From assembly GCA_030145305.1 (NCBI GenBank), contig JAQYVX010000001.1:124001-188000 (forward strand): a stretch of DNA of 64,000 nt. Direction: 5' to 3'. Source of the stretch: Halarcobacter sp. (lineage in GTDB: Bacteria; Campylobacterota; Campylobacteria; Campylobacterales; Arcobacteraceae). A program made the translations under genes and the position numbers. Of the stretch, positions 7,597 through 16,812 are shown piece after piece. Below the pieces are notes generated by a model that saw nothing but the letters and a program-made list of their open reading frames with translations, was not told where the DNA came from and did no database searches. The stretch's first letter is position 1, and each line of letters begins with the position of its first letter.

Positions 7597-10098
7597 TTAA
7601 TTATCTTTATAAACTTTTGCTTGACCATTTACTTTTAATTTCATTCCACCTTTCCAATTTATATTTTTACTTGGAAATAATCCAATAATTAAAGCAATAG
7701 CAACAATTAGTATGTAGAAGTAGGTCATTGCTTCTAGTCCACTCCAGCCGTTATTTAAACCCAATGTAAATATAATTGAAGCGATTGTAATTCCTAAAAA
7801 GACGGGAAAAGCAATAGCAAACATCATCCATTTATAGCTATTTGTTTGCATTTTTACAACAATCATTGTAGCAATACAAGGAGGCGTTAATATCATAAAA
7901 ATTATAATTGCCACCGCATGAAGAGGTGTATATCCACTATTTTTTGCCATTGCTTCTTCTGCTCTCATATTATCTGCCTTATTATTTTCATATAAAGACC
8001 CCAAGGTAGCAACTGCACTCTCTCTTGCTGCAAAAGAGCTTAAAAAGGCTACGTTTATTTTCCAATCAAATCCAGCATATTTAGAAAAAGGTTCAATCGC
8101 ACGACCAGCCATCCCAAGTAATGAATTTTCTACTTTTTCATTTTTTATATTTCTTAAAATCCTTTTTCTTTTTGTAGATAATTTTCTTAAAATTTTATTG
8201 ATTTTTCTAGCTTCTTTGTCTTTTCTAGGTTTGATAAATTTGAAAAATGATTTATTTAAAATAATATAATCTTCATCAATTGATTGAGCGCCCTCTTTTG
8301 AGGAACTAGTCATTCTTTTTGCTTTATAACCATCATAATAATTTAAAAGTTCTGATACTTCATCTTTAGTATCTACTTCTTCATAATATTTAGACTTTTT
8401 AGCTTTGTTATCAAATGAACTTAGAACTTTTTCTAATTGTAAATCATATTTTGTTTCTGATTCTTTACTCAATCCTGGATATTGAAGCATTGCAAAAAGT
8501 ATAACTGCAACTGCAAGTACAATTGTTACAACTTTTTTTATATAAACCCAAACTCTTTGAGAAGCTCGAATAATCACACCTTTAAATGTTGGCATATGAT
8601 AAGGCGGTAATTCCATTAAAAATGGTGCTGTTTCTCTTGTTGATAATATTGTTGATGTTAATATTTTTGATACAATCATTGCAATAAATACAGTTATTGT
8701 AGATATAAAGAACATCATAATTGCCATGTCAGGTTTAAAGAATGCTCCTAAAAGAAGGGTATAAAAGGGAACTTTGGCAAGGCAATTCATATAAGGTACG
8801 GCTAAAATTGTTGCCATTCTTGCTCTATCATCAGCAATACCTTTTGTAGCCATAACTCCAGGGACTGCACATCCTCCAACCATTGCACCACCTAAAACCA
8901 AAGGAAGTGTTGATTGTCCATGTAGCCCAAAACGCTTAAAAACTCTATCTAAAATAAATGCCATTCTAGGCATATATCCAACATCTTCCATAATTGCAAT
9001 TAGAGCAAATAAGATAAAGAAAATAGGAATATAGTTCATTAATGCATTTGCACTATTTACTAACCAAATTGTTAAATCCGTAATCAAAGGAACATCAGTA
9101 AAATATGCAGCAGGTAAAAAATCAATTACCAAATTTTTAAAAGCAGCAAGGATAGGCCAAGTATAATCTGTAAGTTTGTATCCCCAAACAATAGATATTT
9201 GATAAACCATAAACATAATTCCTATTAAAATAGGAAGTGCTAAATATCTATTTAAAATAATTTTATCGGTCTTATCTGTTAAAGTTTCTTTTCCTATATT
9301 TTTTTCATTTACCGTTTTATGATAAATAATATCAGCCGAGTCGTACCTAAAAGAAGCTAAGAAAGAGACAGTATCTTTATCATATTTTTTATGAAAAGAA
9401 TCTTCTTGAACTTTTATAAAACCATCAATATCAGACACTTCATTTTTAAGTCGCTTAATAATTGTTTGATCACCTTCTAAAGCTTTTATTGCAAGCCATC
9501 TTTTATTTTGAGGTAAGAGTGTATTCTTGATTTTTTCTTCTACATTATTTATATGTGGTTCTAACTCTTCATAGTTAATTTTAAATTCATCATATTTATG
9601 TTTATTATTAGAAGTTTCAACAATACTTCTCATAATATCTTCTCCACCAATACCTTTTGCACCACTAGCTTCAATAACTGGACAACTTAGCATTTCTGAT
9701 ATTTTTTTAGAATCAATTTCAATATCTCTTCTTTTTGCTACATCCATCATATTCAAAATAACTACAACAGGAATTCCAATTTCTAAAAGCTGAAAAGTTA
9801 AATATAGGTTTCTTTTAATATTAGAAGCATCTATAACATTTACAATCAAATCAGGTGCTTCATCAATTATAAAATCTTTTGCAACCCTTTCTTCAAGAGA
9901 ATATGAACTAAAAGAATAAGTTCCAGGAAGGTCAACCATTTCAATTTTATGATTATCATATTTAAAAAAACCTGTTTTTTTATCAACTGTTACCCCTGGA
10001 TAATTAGCAATATGTTGTTCAATACCACTAACTAAGTTAAAAATGGTAGATTTACCACAATTAGGCTGTCCAGCAAGTGCAACTTTTATTTTTTTCAT
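7597..10098 (-). CDS. feoB: Ferrous iron transporter FeoB
   Basis: An 833-residue inner-membrane Fe(II) transporter. The N-terminal G domain has G1 (GQPNCGKST, residues 10-18), G3 (DLPGT, 57-61) and G4 (NMMD, about 118-121). The membrane domain from about residue 285 contains the two Gate regions with the conserved Cys (GGCAVPG and PPCIA). An unusually long, charged cytosolic insertion of about 130 residues (around 550-680, many Lys/Glu/Asp) separates the two membrane halves, longer than in the common 700-770-residue FeoB. The start follows AGGATT, 5 bp after feoA. Confidence 0.97.
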   Translation of the reverse strand: MKKIKVALAGQPNCGKSTIFNLVSGIEQHIANYPGVTVDKKTGFFKYDNHKIEMVDLPGTYSFSSYSLEERVAKDFIIDEAPDLIVNVIDASNIKRNLYLTFQLLEIGIPVVVILNMMDVAKRRDIEIDSKKISEMLSCPVIEASGAKGIGGEDIMRSIVETSNNKHKYDEFKINYEELEPHINNVEEKIKNTLLPQNKRWLAIKALEGDQTIIKRLKNEVSDIDGFIKVQEDSFHKKYDKDTVSFLASFRYDSADIIYHKTVNEKNIGKETLTDKTDKIILNRYLALPILIGIMFMVYQISIVWGYKLTDYTWPILAAFKNLVIDFLPAAYFTDVPLITDLTIWLVNSANALMNYIPIFFILFALIAIMEDVGYMPRMAFILDRVFKRFGLHGQSTLPLVLGGAMVGGCAVPGVMATKGIADDRARMATILAVPYMNCLAKVPFYTLLLGAFFKPDMAIMMFFISTITVFIAMIVSKILTSTILSTRETAPFLMELPPYHMPTFKGVIIRASQRVWVYIKKVVTIVLAVAVILFAMLQYPGLSKESETKYDLQLEKVLSSFDNKAKKSKYYEEVDTKDEVSELLNYYDGYKAKRMTSSSKEGAQSIDEDYIILNKSFFKFIKPRKDKEARKINKILRKLSTKRKRILRNIKNEKVENSLLGMAGRAIEPFSKYAGFDWKINVAFLSSFAARESAVATLGSLYENNKADNMRAEEAMAKNSGYTPLHAVAIIIFMILTPPCIATMIVVKMQTNSYKWMMFAIAFPVFLGITIASIIFTLGLNNGWSGLEAMTYFYILIVAIALIIGLFPSKNINWKGGMKLKVNGQAKVYKDN

Positions 10099-10103
10099 TT
10101 TTT

Positions 10104-10340
10104 CTAATCCTCTACTTCAATAAGTTCAGCTTCACTTTTTCTTATACTTAAATTATAATTGTGTAATTTTAATTCCATTGGATCAAAGAGAGGTGCTTCT
10201 CTAATAACCTCGACTTCCACATTGTTAACAAATCCCATATCAAGAAGCTTATTTAGAAGTTTTCCCTTCGCATTTAGTTTTTTGATTTTTGATTTTTGTC
10301 CATTTTGTAATACATCTAAAGTTTTTACCTTAGCATTCAT
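10104..10340 (-). CDS. feoA: Ferrous iron transport protein FeoA
   Basis: A 78-residue SH3-like FeoA domain with the family pattern LLDMGFVNNVEVEVIREAP and the final hydrophobic strand LSIRKSEAELIEVE. It binds the cytosolic side of FeoB and supports transport. The start follows AAGGAAAAG. It is 11 bp after the ABC permease gene and 5 bp before feoB, in the same operon. Confidence 0.93.
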   Translation of the reverse strand: MNAKVKTLDVLQNGQKSKIKKLNAKGKLLNKLLDMGFVNNVEVEVIREAPLFDPMELKLHNYNLSIRKSEAELIEVED

Positions 10341-10351
10341 AATTCTTTTCC

Positions 10352-11962
10352 TTACTCAAAGTTATCTTCATCTAATTTTTTAAAACTCTTATTGAAAACA
10401 ACACCATAGTATTTATCTTCATCTGTATATCTAACAAGATAATATTTTGGATTTGAAATAAATAGAAGTTTCATCTTTTTATAATCAAAGTTATTAAGTT
10501 TAATTTTTTTAAATTCAAAAGTTTTATAATCAATAATATAAAAGAAGCTCTTACTATCAATTGCAAAACCTGCTAGTTCTCTTTTTTTATTTTCACTAAT
10601 TTTTATAAATTTTATTTTTATATCTTTTGGATATTTAACTTCATCTAAATAAATTTTATTATTCTCTTTGTTTACTCTAAATAATTTTTCTTTTGAATCT
10701 AAAAAGAAATATCCCAAATCAAAAGGTTTCATATTTGTAGCTTTTCCCCAAATATTTTTTATTGGAAAGGTGACTTTATTTGATAAAAGTAATTTATTTA
10801 ACTCTTTAGTCATATTTTTGTCTAAACCATCATCAAAGTTATATATATTTATATTGTCATCATTAATAGCTATCATCTCTTCTGGAAATTTGATTATTCC
10901 AATTTTACTTTGGGGATTTATAAGTGGATACATTTGCACTTCTTGTTTTTTTAGAAATGTTGGATTATATGAAAAGCTAAGTCTTGACTCTTTTATTATT
11001 TGTTTATTAAAAGTCTCATTTTCTATTTTTAAAGGTAATTTTTTCTGTATATCCAAATTTTTCCAATATACGAAGGGTAAATATGATTCATATTCTAATC
11101 TATCAAAAGTTTTTACACCTTTTATTCCATATTCAAATCTATGCTCTCCAAAGTTTTTTTGATAAACAAAAGTTTTTGTTATAGGAGAATAAAAAATATA
11201 ATATTTATTAAATTCATGTTTGTATTTATTTATGTAAAGTGTATAAGAGAAAAAGACAACAATGAGAAGTGAAGCTAAAACGAAAAATTTAAATAAGAAA
11301 CTTTCTAGTCTTTGTTCTTTTATACTATAAAAACTATCAAGAGTAATAAATAGCATCACAACACTTATTAAAATCCAAATTAAATCAATATTTGTAAAAA
11401 TACTTTTGTGAAATATAAAAATAAATAGCAGTGAAATAAAAAGTTTAATAGCACTTATTTTTGGTTTTTTTTCAATAATTGCACTACTAACTCCTAGATA
11501 TATGATAATTGAGCCTAAGAAATAAAAACAAATATCCTTAATTGTCACTATTAATATTTCATAGGGATAGTATTGATAAGTTATAAATACAATACCAACT
11601 GTAATAATCAAACTCAATATAAATATATAAAAAATTCCAATAAATAGATGTAAAAATAAAGATTTTGGTAAAGATATTGGAAGGTGAGTCATTATTTTAA
11701 TTCTATTATTAACTTTTTCAGGAATAAATTGAAAAATAGAGATTGTAAGACCAATAATAAAAAAAAGATAAGATAAAAATTCATAAGGTTTCTGTTTTAA
11801 AGTAGCAAACCTATACCACATCATTGACTCAGGTTCAACAGTAGAAAATAAAAAATCTAAGTCATAGTAAAAATTTATTAGAACACATATACTAACTATA
11901 AATAGTATTAGAATAATAAATTTGATTTTTAGCCATTCTTTTTTAATAATTGAATTTATCAT
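10352..11962 (-). CDS. ABC-2-type permease with C-terminal soluble domain, in the feo operon
   Basis: The ATG at 11962 is chosen because it follows the ATPase stop by one base; the frame can be extended only to a TTG at 11980. The 536-residue protein has about six to seven membrane helices in residues 10-245 and then a roughly 290-residue beta-rich hydrophilic domain predicted to face outside, without Cys motifs. It pairs with the ATPase just upstream. ABC-2-type exporters are not usual parts of feo operons, so its link with iron uptake is of interest; substrate unknown. Confidence 0.75.
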   Translation of the reverse strand: MINSIIKKEWLKIKFIILILFIVSICVLINFYYDLDFLFSTVEPESMMWYRFATLKQKPYEFLSYLFFIIGLTISIFQFIPEKVNNRIKIMTHLPISLPKSLFLHLFIGIFYIFILSLIITVGIVFITYQYYPYEILIVTIKDICFYFLGSIIIYLGVSSAIIEKKPKISAIKLFISLLFIFIFHKSIFTNIDLIWILISVVMLFITLDSFYSIKEQRLESFLFKFFVLASLLIVVFFSYTLYINKYKHEFNKYYIFYSPITKTFVYQKNFGEHRFEYGIKGVKTFDRLEYESYLPFVYWKNLDIQKKLPLKIENETFNKQIIKESRLSFSYNPTFLKKQEVQMYPLINPQSKIGIIKFPEEMIAINDDNINIYNFDDGLDKNMTKELNKLLLSNKVTFPIKNIWGKATNMKPFDLGYFFLDSKEKLFRVNKENNKIYLDEVKYPKDIKIKFIKISENKKRELAGFAIDSKSFFYIIDYKTFEFKKIKLNNFDYKKMKLLFISNPKYYLVRYTDEDKYYGVVFNKSFKKLDEDNFE

Positions 11963-11963
11963 C

Positions 11964-12800
11964 TTAGTATTTTCCCACAAAGCCTAAAAACTTATCTTCA
12001 AAGTCTATTTCTAGTTTAGATAAATTCTCAATATTTTCAAAAGTATAAAGTTTTTTACTTCCTTTATACTCTTCAAGACGGTGAATTTTTGACTTACAAA
12101 TATCTTCATCTTCTAACTTGTAGCATTTAAAATTATCTATAAAGTTATTCATAGTATCTTGATAAACAAGTCCTTGTCTTTGTACAATTGCCATATCATC
12201 TATTAGTCCAACTAAATCACTCATAACATGAGAAGTAATAAGTATAGTTTTATTTTTTTCTTTTATATAATCTTTTAAATAGTCAATAAAAAGTCTTCTA
12301 TATCCTGCATCAAGACCCATAGAATAATCATCAAGAATTATAAGTTTTGCATCTTGAGCGAAGATAGCCCCTAAAACCACTTGTGATTTTTGTCCAAAAG
12401 ATAGTGTTGATAATTTTTGATTATAATCTAATTTCATTAGATCAACTAATTCATAAAAAATTTTACTATTCCAATTTTTATAAAAAGGTGCATAAAAAGA
12501 TTCATACTCTTTTATAGTCATATAATCATAAGCTACAAAACCTTCATGAAGCAAAGCAATCTCTTTTTTAGCTTTATTTGAAAGATTATGTGAAGACTCG
12601 CCAAAAATAAGACATTGTCCTTTTTTTGGTTTTAAATACCCCATAAGTATATTAATTAAAGTTGATTTTCCAACTCCATTTTTACCCAAAATAGCATATA
12701 TTGAGCCTTCCTTTATATTCAAATTTAAATCTTTATATATGATTTTTGAACCATAAGAATGAGATAAGTTTTTTATTTCAATAATATTTTTATTGTTCAT
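11964..12800 (-). CDS. ABC transporter ATPase, in the feo operon
   Basis: The start at 12800 (MNNKNIIEI) is preferred: the frame runs to 12902 but that stretch codes for the Cys-rich small protein in another frame. The 278-residue ATPase has Walker A (GKNGVGKST), signature-like LSFGQKS, Walker B (LIILDDYSMGLD, with Asp where most have Glu) and the H-loop (SHVMSD). It overlaps the small Cys-rich gene by 11 bp and abuts the permease gene. Likely energises that permease as an exporter. Confidence 0.85.
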   Translation of the reverse strand: MNNKNIIEIKNLSHSYGSKIIYKDLNLNIKEGSIYAILGKNGVGKSTLINILMGYLKPKKGQCLIFGESSHNLSNKAKKEIALLHEGFVAYDYMTIKEYESFYAPFYKNWNSKIFYELVDLMKLDYNQKLSTLSFGQKSQVVLGAIFAQDAKLIILDDYSMGLDAGYRRLFIDYLKDYIKEKNKTILITSHVMSDLVGLIDDMAIVQRQGLVYQDTMNNFIDNFKCYKLEDEDICKSKIHRLEEYKGSKKLYTFENIENLSKLEIDFEDKFLGFVGKY

Positions 12801-12924
12801 TTTTTTTATTTTTACTTGTCGGACATTTTTTACTCCCACAATTGCAAGCATCATTTTTAAAAATAGTCCTATAAACATAATATACGGCAAAAAGTGCAAC
12901 AATTATTAAAAGAATATCTTCCAT
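12790..12924 (-). CDS. FeoB-associated Cys-rich membrane protein (44 residues)
   Basis: A short frame starting at the ATG at 12924, after AAGGAAAT. The protein has one N-terminal membrane helix (residues 4-19) and then a cytosolic tail with C27-x-C29 and C34 followed by lysines, the pattern of the FeoB-associated Cys-rich small proteins (FeoC-like position) seen in many feo operons. It is the first gene of the operon, about 37 bp from a Fur-like box. The Cys cluster could handle Fe(II) at FeoB; that is inferred. Confidence 0.8.
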   Translation of the reverse strand: MEDILLIIVALFAVYYVYRTIFKNDACNCGSKKCPTSKNKKNEQ

Positions 12925-12960
12925 AATATTTCCTTAAAATAGATATTTTATAATCAAATA

Positions 12961-12975
12961 TGATAATTAATATCA
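12961..12975. promoter_or_regulatory. Fur-box-like operator of the feo operon
   Basis: TGATAATTAATATCA, near-palindromic, 37-51 bp upstream of the Cys-rich small gene that starts the feo operon. It matches the sites at 3522 and 4248. Repression of the operon by Fur under iron sufficiency is inferred. The rest of the 250-bp gap to sfsA shows only AT-rich sequence and probable promoters. Confidence 0.7.
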
Positions 12976-13174
12976 CAATCAAGGAGTATAGTAATATTAC
13001 TTAACTTTTAAAATACTTAAACATAGCATTAACATAGCATTAATTTTAAAAATTTATTTTCTATTAAGTTTTTTTATACTTTGGATTACCCTACTTTAGG
13101 AAAAAGTTTAAAATGAATAAATTTATAACTATTTATATATAATTCTTATTCGCTTAAAAATATTAAGGATATAA

Positions 13175-13861
13175 ATGAAATTCCCAGAACTGATTCAAGG
13201 CAAATTAATAAAAAGATATAAAAGATTTTTGGCAGATATAATTTTAGAAAATGGTGAAGAAATAACAGCACATGTTCCAAATTCAGGAGCTATGACCTCT
13301 TGTATTGAAGAAAATTGTCCTGTTTGGGTGAGTTTCCATGATAATCCAAAAAGAAAATTAAAATATACTTTAGAGCTTACAAAAATGGGAGAAAACCTTA
13401 TTTGTACAAATACAGGAGTTGCAAATAAAATAGGAATAGAAGCAGTTGCAAATGGCACTATAAAAGAGCTTCAAGGATACAGTTCATTAAAACCTGAGCA
13501 AAAATATGGTGAAAAAAGTAGAATTGACATCTTACTAGAAAATGAAAATGAAAAATGTTATGTAGAAATAAAAAGTGTTAGTTTAAAAATACAAGAAGAA
13601 CTTGCTTTTCCAGATGCTGTTACTTCAAGGGGAACAAAACATCTAAATGAACTTATTTCAATGGTAGAAGAAGGACATAGAGCTGTAATGTTATATATTA
13701 TTCAAAGAACTGAAAATGCAAGCTTTAGAATAGCAAAAGAAATTGATAAAAAATATTATGAAGCATTTTTAGAAGCAAGAAAAAAAGGTGTTGAAATTTT
13801 AGTTTATCAATCTTCTATAAATCACAAAGAGATTAATATAAGTAAAAAAATTGACTTTTAA
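13175..13861 (+). CDS. sfsA: SfsA family protein
   Basis: A 228-residue SfsA (sugar fermentation stimulation) protein. Residues 1-75 form the OB-fold part with HVPNSGAMTSC, and the C-terminal part has the nuclease-like core KSRIDILL...YVEIKSVSL and FPDAVTSRGTKHL, all diagnostic for the family. The ATG follows AAGGATATAA. It is monocistronic and faces a convergent gene across a hairpin. The biological role remains unclear despite the name. Confidence 0.95.
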   Translation: MKFPELIQGKLIKRYKRFLADIILENGEEITAHVPNSGAMTSCIEENCPVWVSFHDNPKRKLKYTLELTKMGENLICTNTGVANKIGIEAVANGTIKELQGYSSLKPEQKYGEKSRIDILLENENEKCYVEIKSVSLKIQEELAFPDAVTSRGTKHLNELISMVEEGHRAVMLYIIQRTENASFRIAKEIDKKYYEAFLEARKKGVEILVYQSSINHKEINISKKIDF

Positions 13862-13868
13862 TTTAAAA

Positions 13869-13890
13869 GTGGAGTTTAGCTTAACTCCAC
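13869..13890. terminator. Hairpin between convergent genes
   Basis: GTGGAGTT and AACTCCAC form an 8-bp stem around TTAGCT-like loop bases, immediately after sfsA. Its right arm codes for the last residues of the convergent gene at 13876, so it can act for sfsA. Confidence 0.6.
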
Positions 13891-14163
13891 GCCACAATTA
13901 TTACACTCTTTTCTAAACCACCCTCGTCCTGGAAATTTTCCACATTTAGGACATTTCCATAAGAATAGTGTAAAACCCATATATACTACAAATCCAGCAA
14001 TTCCTGCCCTAAACCAAAAATCTTGGTCTTGCCCAAAAACTTCTGTTTGATCTTTTACAATCATTACAATACTTGGCGTTAATAAAGCAAAAAATATCGC
14101 TGCTGCAATTTTTGCATTAAATATTACTTTTGCAAACTCTTTTTTTATTTCTTCATTTTTCAT
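13876..14163 (-). CDS. Small membrane protein with C-terminal zinc ribbon
   Basis: A 95-residue protein: two hydrophobic helices (about 15-33 and 50-66) followed by a zinc ribbon of two Cys pairs (CPKC at 70-73 and CNNC at 87-90). The ribbon is cytosolic if both helices cross. No family name is recognised. It is a single gene, convergent with sfsA. Confidence 0.7.
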   Translation of the reverse strand: MKNEEIKKEFAKVIFNAKIAAAIFFALLTPSIVMIVKDQTEVFGQDQDFWFRAGIAGFVVYMGFTLFLWKCPKCGKFPGRGWFRKECNNCGVELS

Positions 14164-14342
14164 TTTTACCTCTATATATAATAGTTTTAATTTAGAATCT
14201 AAATTTTGGCAAGATTATATCTTGAAAAAGTAGCAATAGAAATGCAAGTTAATAAAATATAATATTTTTTAACTTTTTTTATTAAAACAATAATAAGTTT
14301 TATAAGTTATAATTATGAAAATATTATAAAAGGAAGTTATAC

Positions 14343-14549
14343 ATGAATACATTTGACAAGTTTAGGAATTTTTGTAAAAATTTTAGAGTTCTTATAGGAA
14401 TTGTTCTTATAGGGGTAGGTTTTTATACAGAAATTGTATGGTTTTACTTAGGAGTCATTCCTTTAATTGCAGGCTTAGTTGACTTTTGTCCATTATGTTT
14501 ACTTAGTAAAAAGTGTACACCTAAAAACTTACAAAAGAAAAAAGTATAA
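14343..14549 (+). CDS. DUF2892 family small inner-membrane protein
   Basis: A 68-residue protein with two membrane helices (16-30 and 32-46) and the closing DFCPLC motif typical of DUF2892/YgaP-type membrane domains. The two Cys near the C-terminus are characteristic. AGGAAGTT precedes the ATG. It is monocistronic and ends in a strong shared hairpin. Confidence 0.8.
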   Translation: MNTFDKFRNFCKNFRVLIGIVLIGVGFYTEIVWFYLGVIPLIAGLVDFCPLCLLSKKCTPKNLQKKKV

Positions 14550-14577
14550 TTTATTTTATATAAGGATTAAAAGAGAA

Positions 14578-14608
14578 TATATATTTCCACAAATTGTGGA
14601 AATATATA
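14578..14608. terminator. Bidirectional terminator
   Basis: TATATATTTCCAC pairs perfectly with GTGGAAATATATA (13 bp, 5-base loop) between the convergent genes ending at 14549 and 14613; A- and T-rich flanks suit both directions. Confidence 0.8.
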
Positions 14609-14612
14609 AATT

Positions 14613-15377
14613 TTAGTCTAAAGTCATAAACTGTTCTAATTTATTTGCAAAAAATACAGGACATTCAATCATAGGATAATGCCCTGCTTCTAAGCACTCT
14701 ACAAACTCTATATTTTTATAATACATTAAAAATTGTTTTTGCACACTATTTTTATGAAATGCTGGTAAATCATTTTTTCCAACTATTACACATACTTTTG
14801 TTTCCAAACTTTTAGCTTCATCAGAAAAATCATTTGATAAATACATATTCATATATCCTAGTTTTCCTTCTAAAGTAGAAGAATCATGTGCAAGTTTTTT
14901 TCTATAATCTTTCCAAACTTTATTGTATCTTTTAGATGCACCCTCAACTACTTGTTCTATTACTCCATTTTCTTCTTTTACATTTTTAAGTAAGTTTTCT
15001 TTTGCTTTTGGAGTCATTTTTATTCCTGTTGGAGGAATAGGAGTTACTAAAATCAAAGTTTTAATTGTATCTTTTAAATCAATTGCTATTCTTTGAGCAA
15101 TTAAAGAAGACATAGAGTGTCCTACTAAAGATACAGATTTTAATTCTAGCTTAGAAATTAAATTCTTAATATCATTTGAAGCCTCTTTTAAAGTATATTC
15201 ACCCTCAATCTCTTTTGATAAACCATAAGCTCTAAAATCAACAAAAATCCAAGTGAAATCTGTGATATTTAAATAAGGAATTGTAGAATCATAATTTCTA
15301 TGATCTCCCATCCACTCATGCATTACAATGACAATTTTAGCGCCATTTCCAATTTTTTTATATTTTAATTCAATCAT
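14613..15377 (-). CDS. Alpha/beta hydrolase
   Basis: A 254-residue hydrolase with the nucleophile elbow GHSMSS (Ser about residue 100), oxyanion region MHEWMGDHRNYD at 18-29, a candidate acid D in VGKNDLPAF and the catalytic His in EAGHYPM. Length and spacing suit the BioH/esterase group. Substrate cannot be inferred. It has its own promoter region and a terminator shared with the DUF2892 gene. Confidence 0.85.
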   Translation of the reverse strand: MIELKYKKIGNGAKIVIVMHEWMGDHRNYDSTIPYLNITDFTWIFVDFRAYGLSKEIEGEYTLKEASNDIKNLISKLELKSVSLVGHSMSSLIAQRIAIDLKDTIKTLILVTPIPPTGIKMTPKAKENLLKNVKEENGVIEQVVEGASKRYNKVWKDYRKKLAHDSSTLEGKLGYMNMYLSNDFSDEAKSLETKVCVIVGKNDLPAFHKNSVQKQFLMYYKNIEFVECLEAGHYPMIECPVFFANKLEQFMTLD

Positions 15378-15534
15378 TTATATACCTATTATATTTTTTA
15401 TATTTTACTAAATAAAAGTCTTTTTATGAGCATATTTTAAGTATATCTTATTTTATATTTTTTTCATCTGATAAAAATATACCCACTTTTAAGACACTTT
15501 GAATGAATATACTTTCAGTATAAAAAGGATATTT

Positions 15535-16770
15535 ATGGAAAAGAAATCGGTCTTCAAAAATATTGGTATTCAAATCATAATTGCAATGGTTTTGGGTACT
15601 TTAGCAGGATTTTTAATGGGTAAAGATGCAGCAATGTTTGCACCTTTAGGTACCATTTTTATTCACTTGATTAAAATGTTAGTTATTCCTTTAATAGTAA
15701 TTTCTATTATTTCAGGTGCAGCAAATTTAAGTGACAGTCCAAGTGCAGGAAAAGTTGGAATTGGAACAATTTTATTCTTTCTTTTAACCTCAGCAATAGC
15801 AGTTGCCTTAGCATTATTTGCAGGTGAAGTATTTAAACCAGGTGTTGGACTTGATTTAAGTAGTGTTTCACATATGTTCTCTAATCAATATGCTGATAAA
15901 GGTGCTTTACCAGGAGCTATGGAAACTCTAATTGGAATGATTCCTACAAATATTTTCAAATCATTAATGAATGCAAATATTTTACAAATTTTAGTTTTTT
16001 CTTTGTTTTTCGGAATTGCAATTTCAAAAATACCAAAAGAAAAAAGTGCACCAATTACAAATGGTTTAGAAGGAATTATTCAAGCATTAATCTGGATGGT
16101 TACAATAGTTATGATGATTGCTCCTATTGGAGTATTTGGACTTATGGCTGATTCTGTTGGTACTTATGGCTTTGATATGCTATCTTTAGTTGCTAAATTA
16201 TTTATAGTTTATATGGGCGCTATTTTAGTTTATGGTTTTATTTTTTATCCATTGATTATCAAACTATTTTCAAAAACTTCTGTTAGTGATTTTTTAAGAG
16301 CTATGAGAAAACCTCAAGTAGTTGCTTTATCAACTGCTTCGTCTATGGCAACACTTCCTATTAATATGAAAACTTGTGAAGAGGACTTAAAAGTATCAAA
16401 ATCTACTACTTCTTTTGTTCTTCCATTGGGAGCAACTATTAATATGAGTGGAAATGCAATTTATTATGGTCTTGTAGCTATATTCTTCGCACAAGTTTAT
16501 AATATTGATTTAGGTTTTACAGGTTATCTTGCAATTATTTTTACAGCTACTATTGGTGCAATTGGACAAGCAGGAGTTCCTGGTCCTACATTCTTAGTTG
16601 TTGCTGTATTAATTTCAGCTGGTATTCCAATTGAAGGTTTACCTTTATTATTTGCACTTGATAGAATCTTTGATATGACAAGAACAGCTTTAAATATCAC
16701 AGGAGACGCAGCTTGTGCTGTTATAATTGATAATTTAAATGACAAAAAAGATAAGATAGAAACTGTATAA
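15535..16770 (+). CDS. Dicarboxylate/amino acid:cation (Na+ or H+) symporter
   Basis: The ATG at 15535 (MEKKSVF) follows AAAAAGGATATTT; an upstream in-frame start at 15499 has no ribosome site. The 411-residue protein has about eight membrane helices and the DAACS hallmarks: the serine-rich re-entrant loop STASSMATLPIN, the NMSGNAIYY motif and GVPGPTFLV. It imports C4-dicarboxylates or acidic amino acids with a cation (GltP/DctA-type). Monocistronic, ends in a strong terminator. Confidence 0.9.
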   Translation: MEKKSVFKNIGIQIIIAMVLGTLAGFLMGKDAAMFAPLGTIFIHLIKMLVIPLIVISIISGAANLSDSPSAGKVGIGTILFFLLTSAIAVALALFAGEVFKPGVGLDLSSVSHMFSNQYADKGALPGAMETLIGMIPTNIFKSLMNANILQILVFSLFFGIAISKIPKEKSAPITNGLEGIIQALIWMVTIVMMIAPIGVFGLMADSVGTYGFDMLSLVAKLFIVYMGAILVYGFIFYPLIIKLFSKTSVSDFLRAMRKPQVVALSTASSMATLPINMKTCEEDLKVSKSTTSFVLPLGATINMSGNAIYYGLVAIFFAQVYNIDLGFTGYLAIIFTATIGAIGQAGVPGPTFLVVAVLISAGIPIEGLPLLFALDRIFDMTRTALNITGDAACAVIIDNLNDKKDKIETV

Positions 16771-16786
16771 ATATTAGTTTCTATTT

Positions 16787-16812
16787 AAGAAGAGAATAAA
16801 TATTCTCTTCTT
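16787..16812. terminator. Bidirectional terminator
   Basis: AAGAAGAGAATA and TATTCTCTTCTT form a perfect 12-bp stem between the symporter and the convergent hydrolase, overlapping the latter's stop codon. Confidence 0.8.

Noticed and set aside
10668-11162. Plus-strand 164-codon frame inside the ABC permease
   Set aside because: Antisense to a convincing membrane protein in a well-spaced operon, with no ribosome site.
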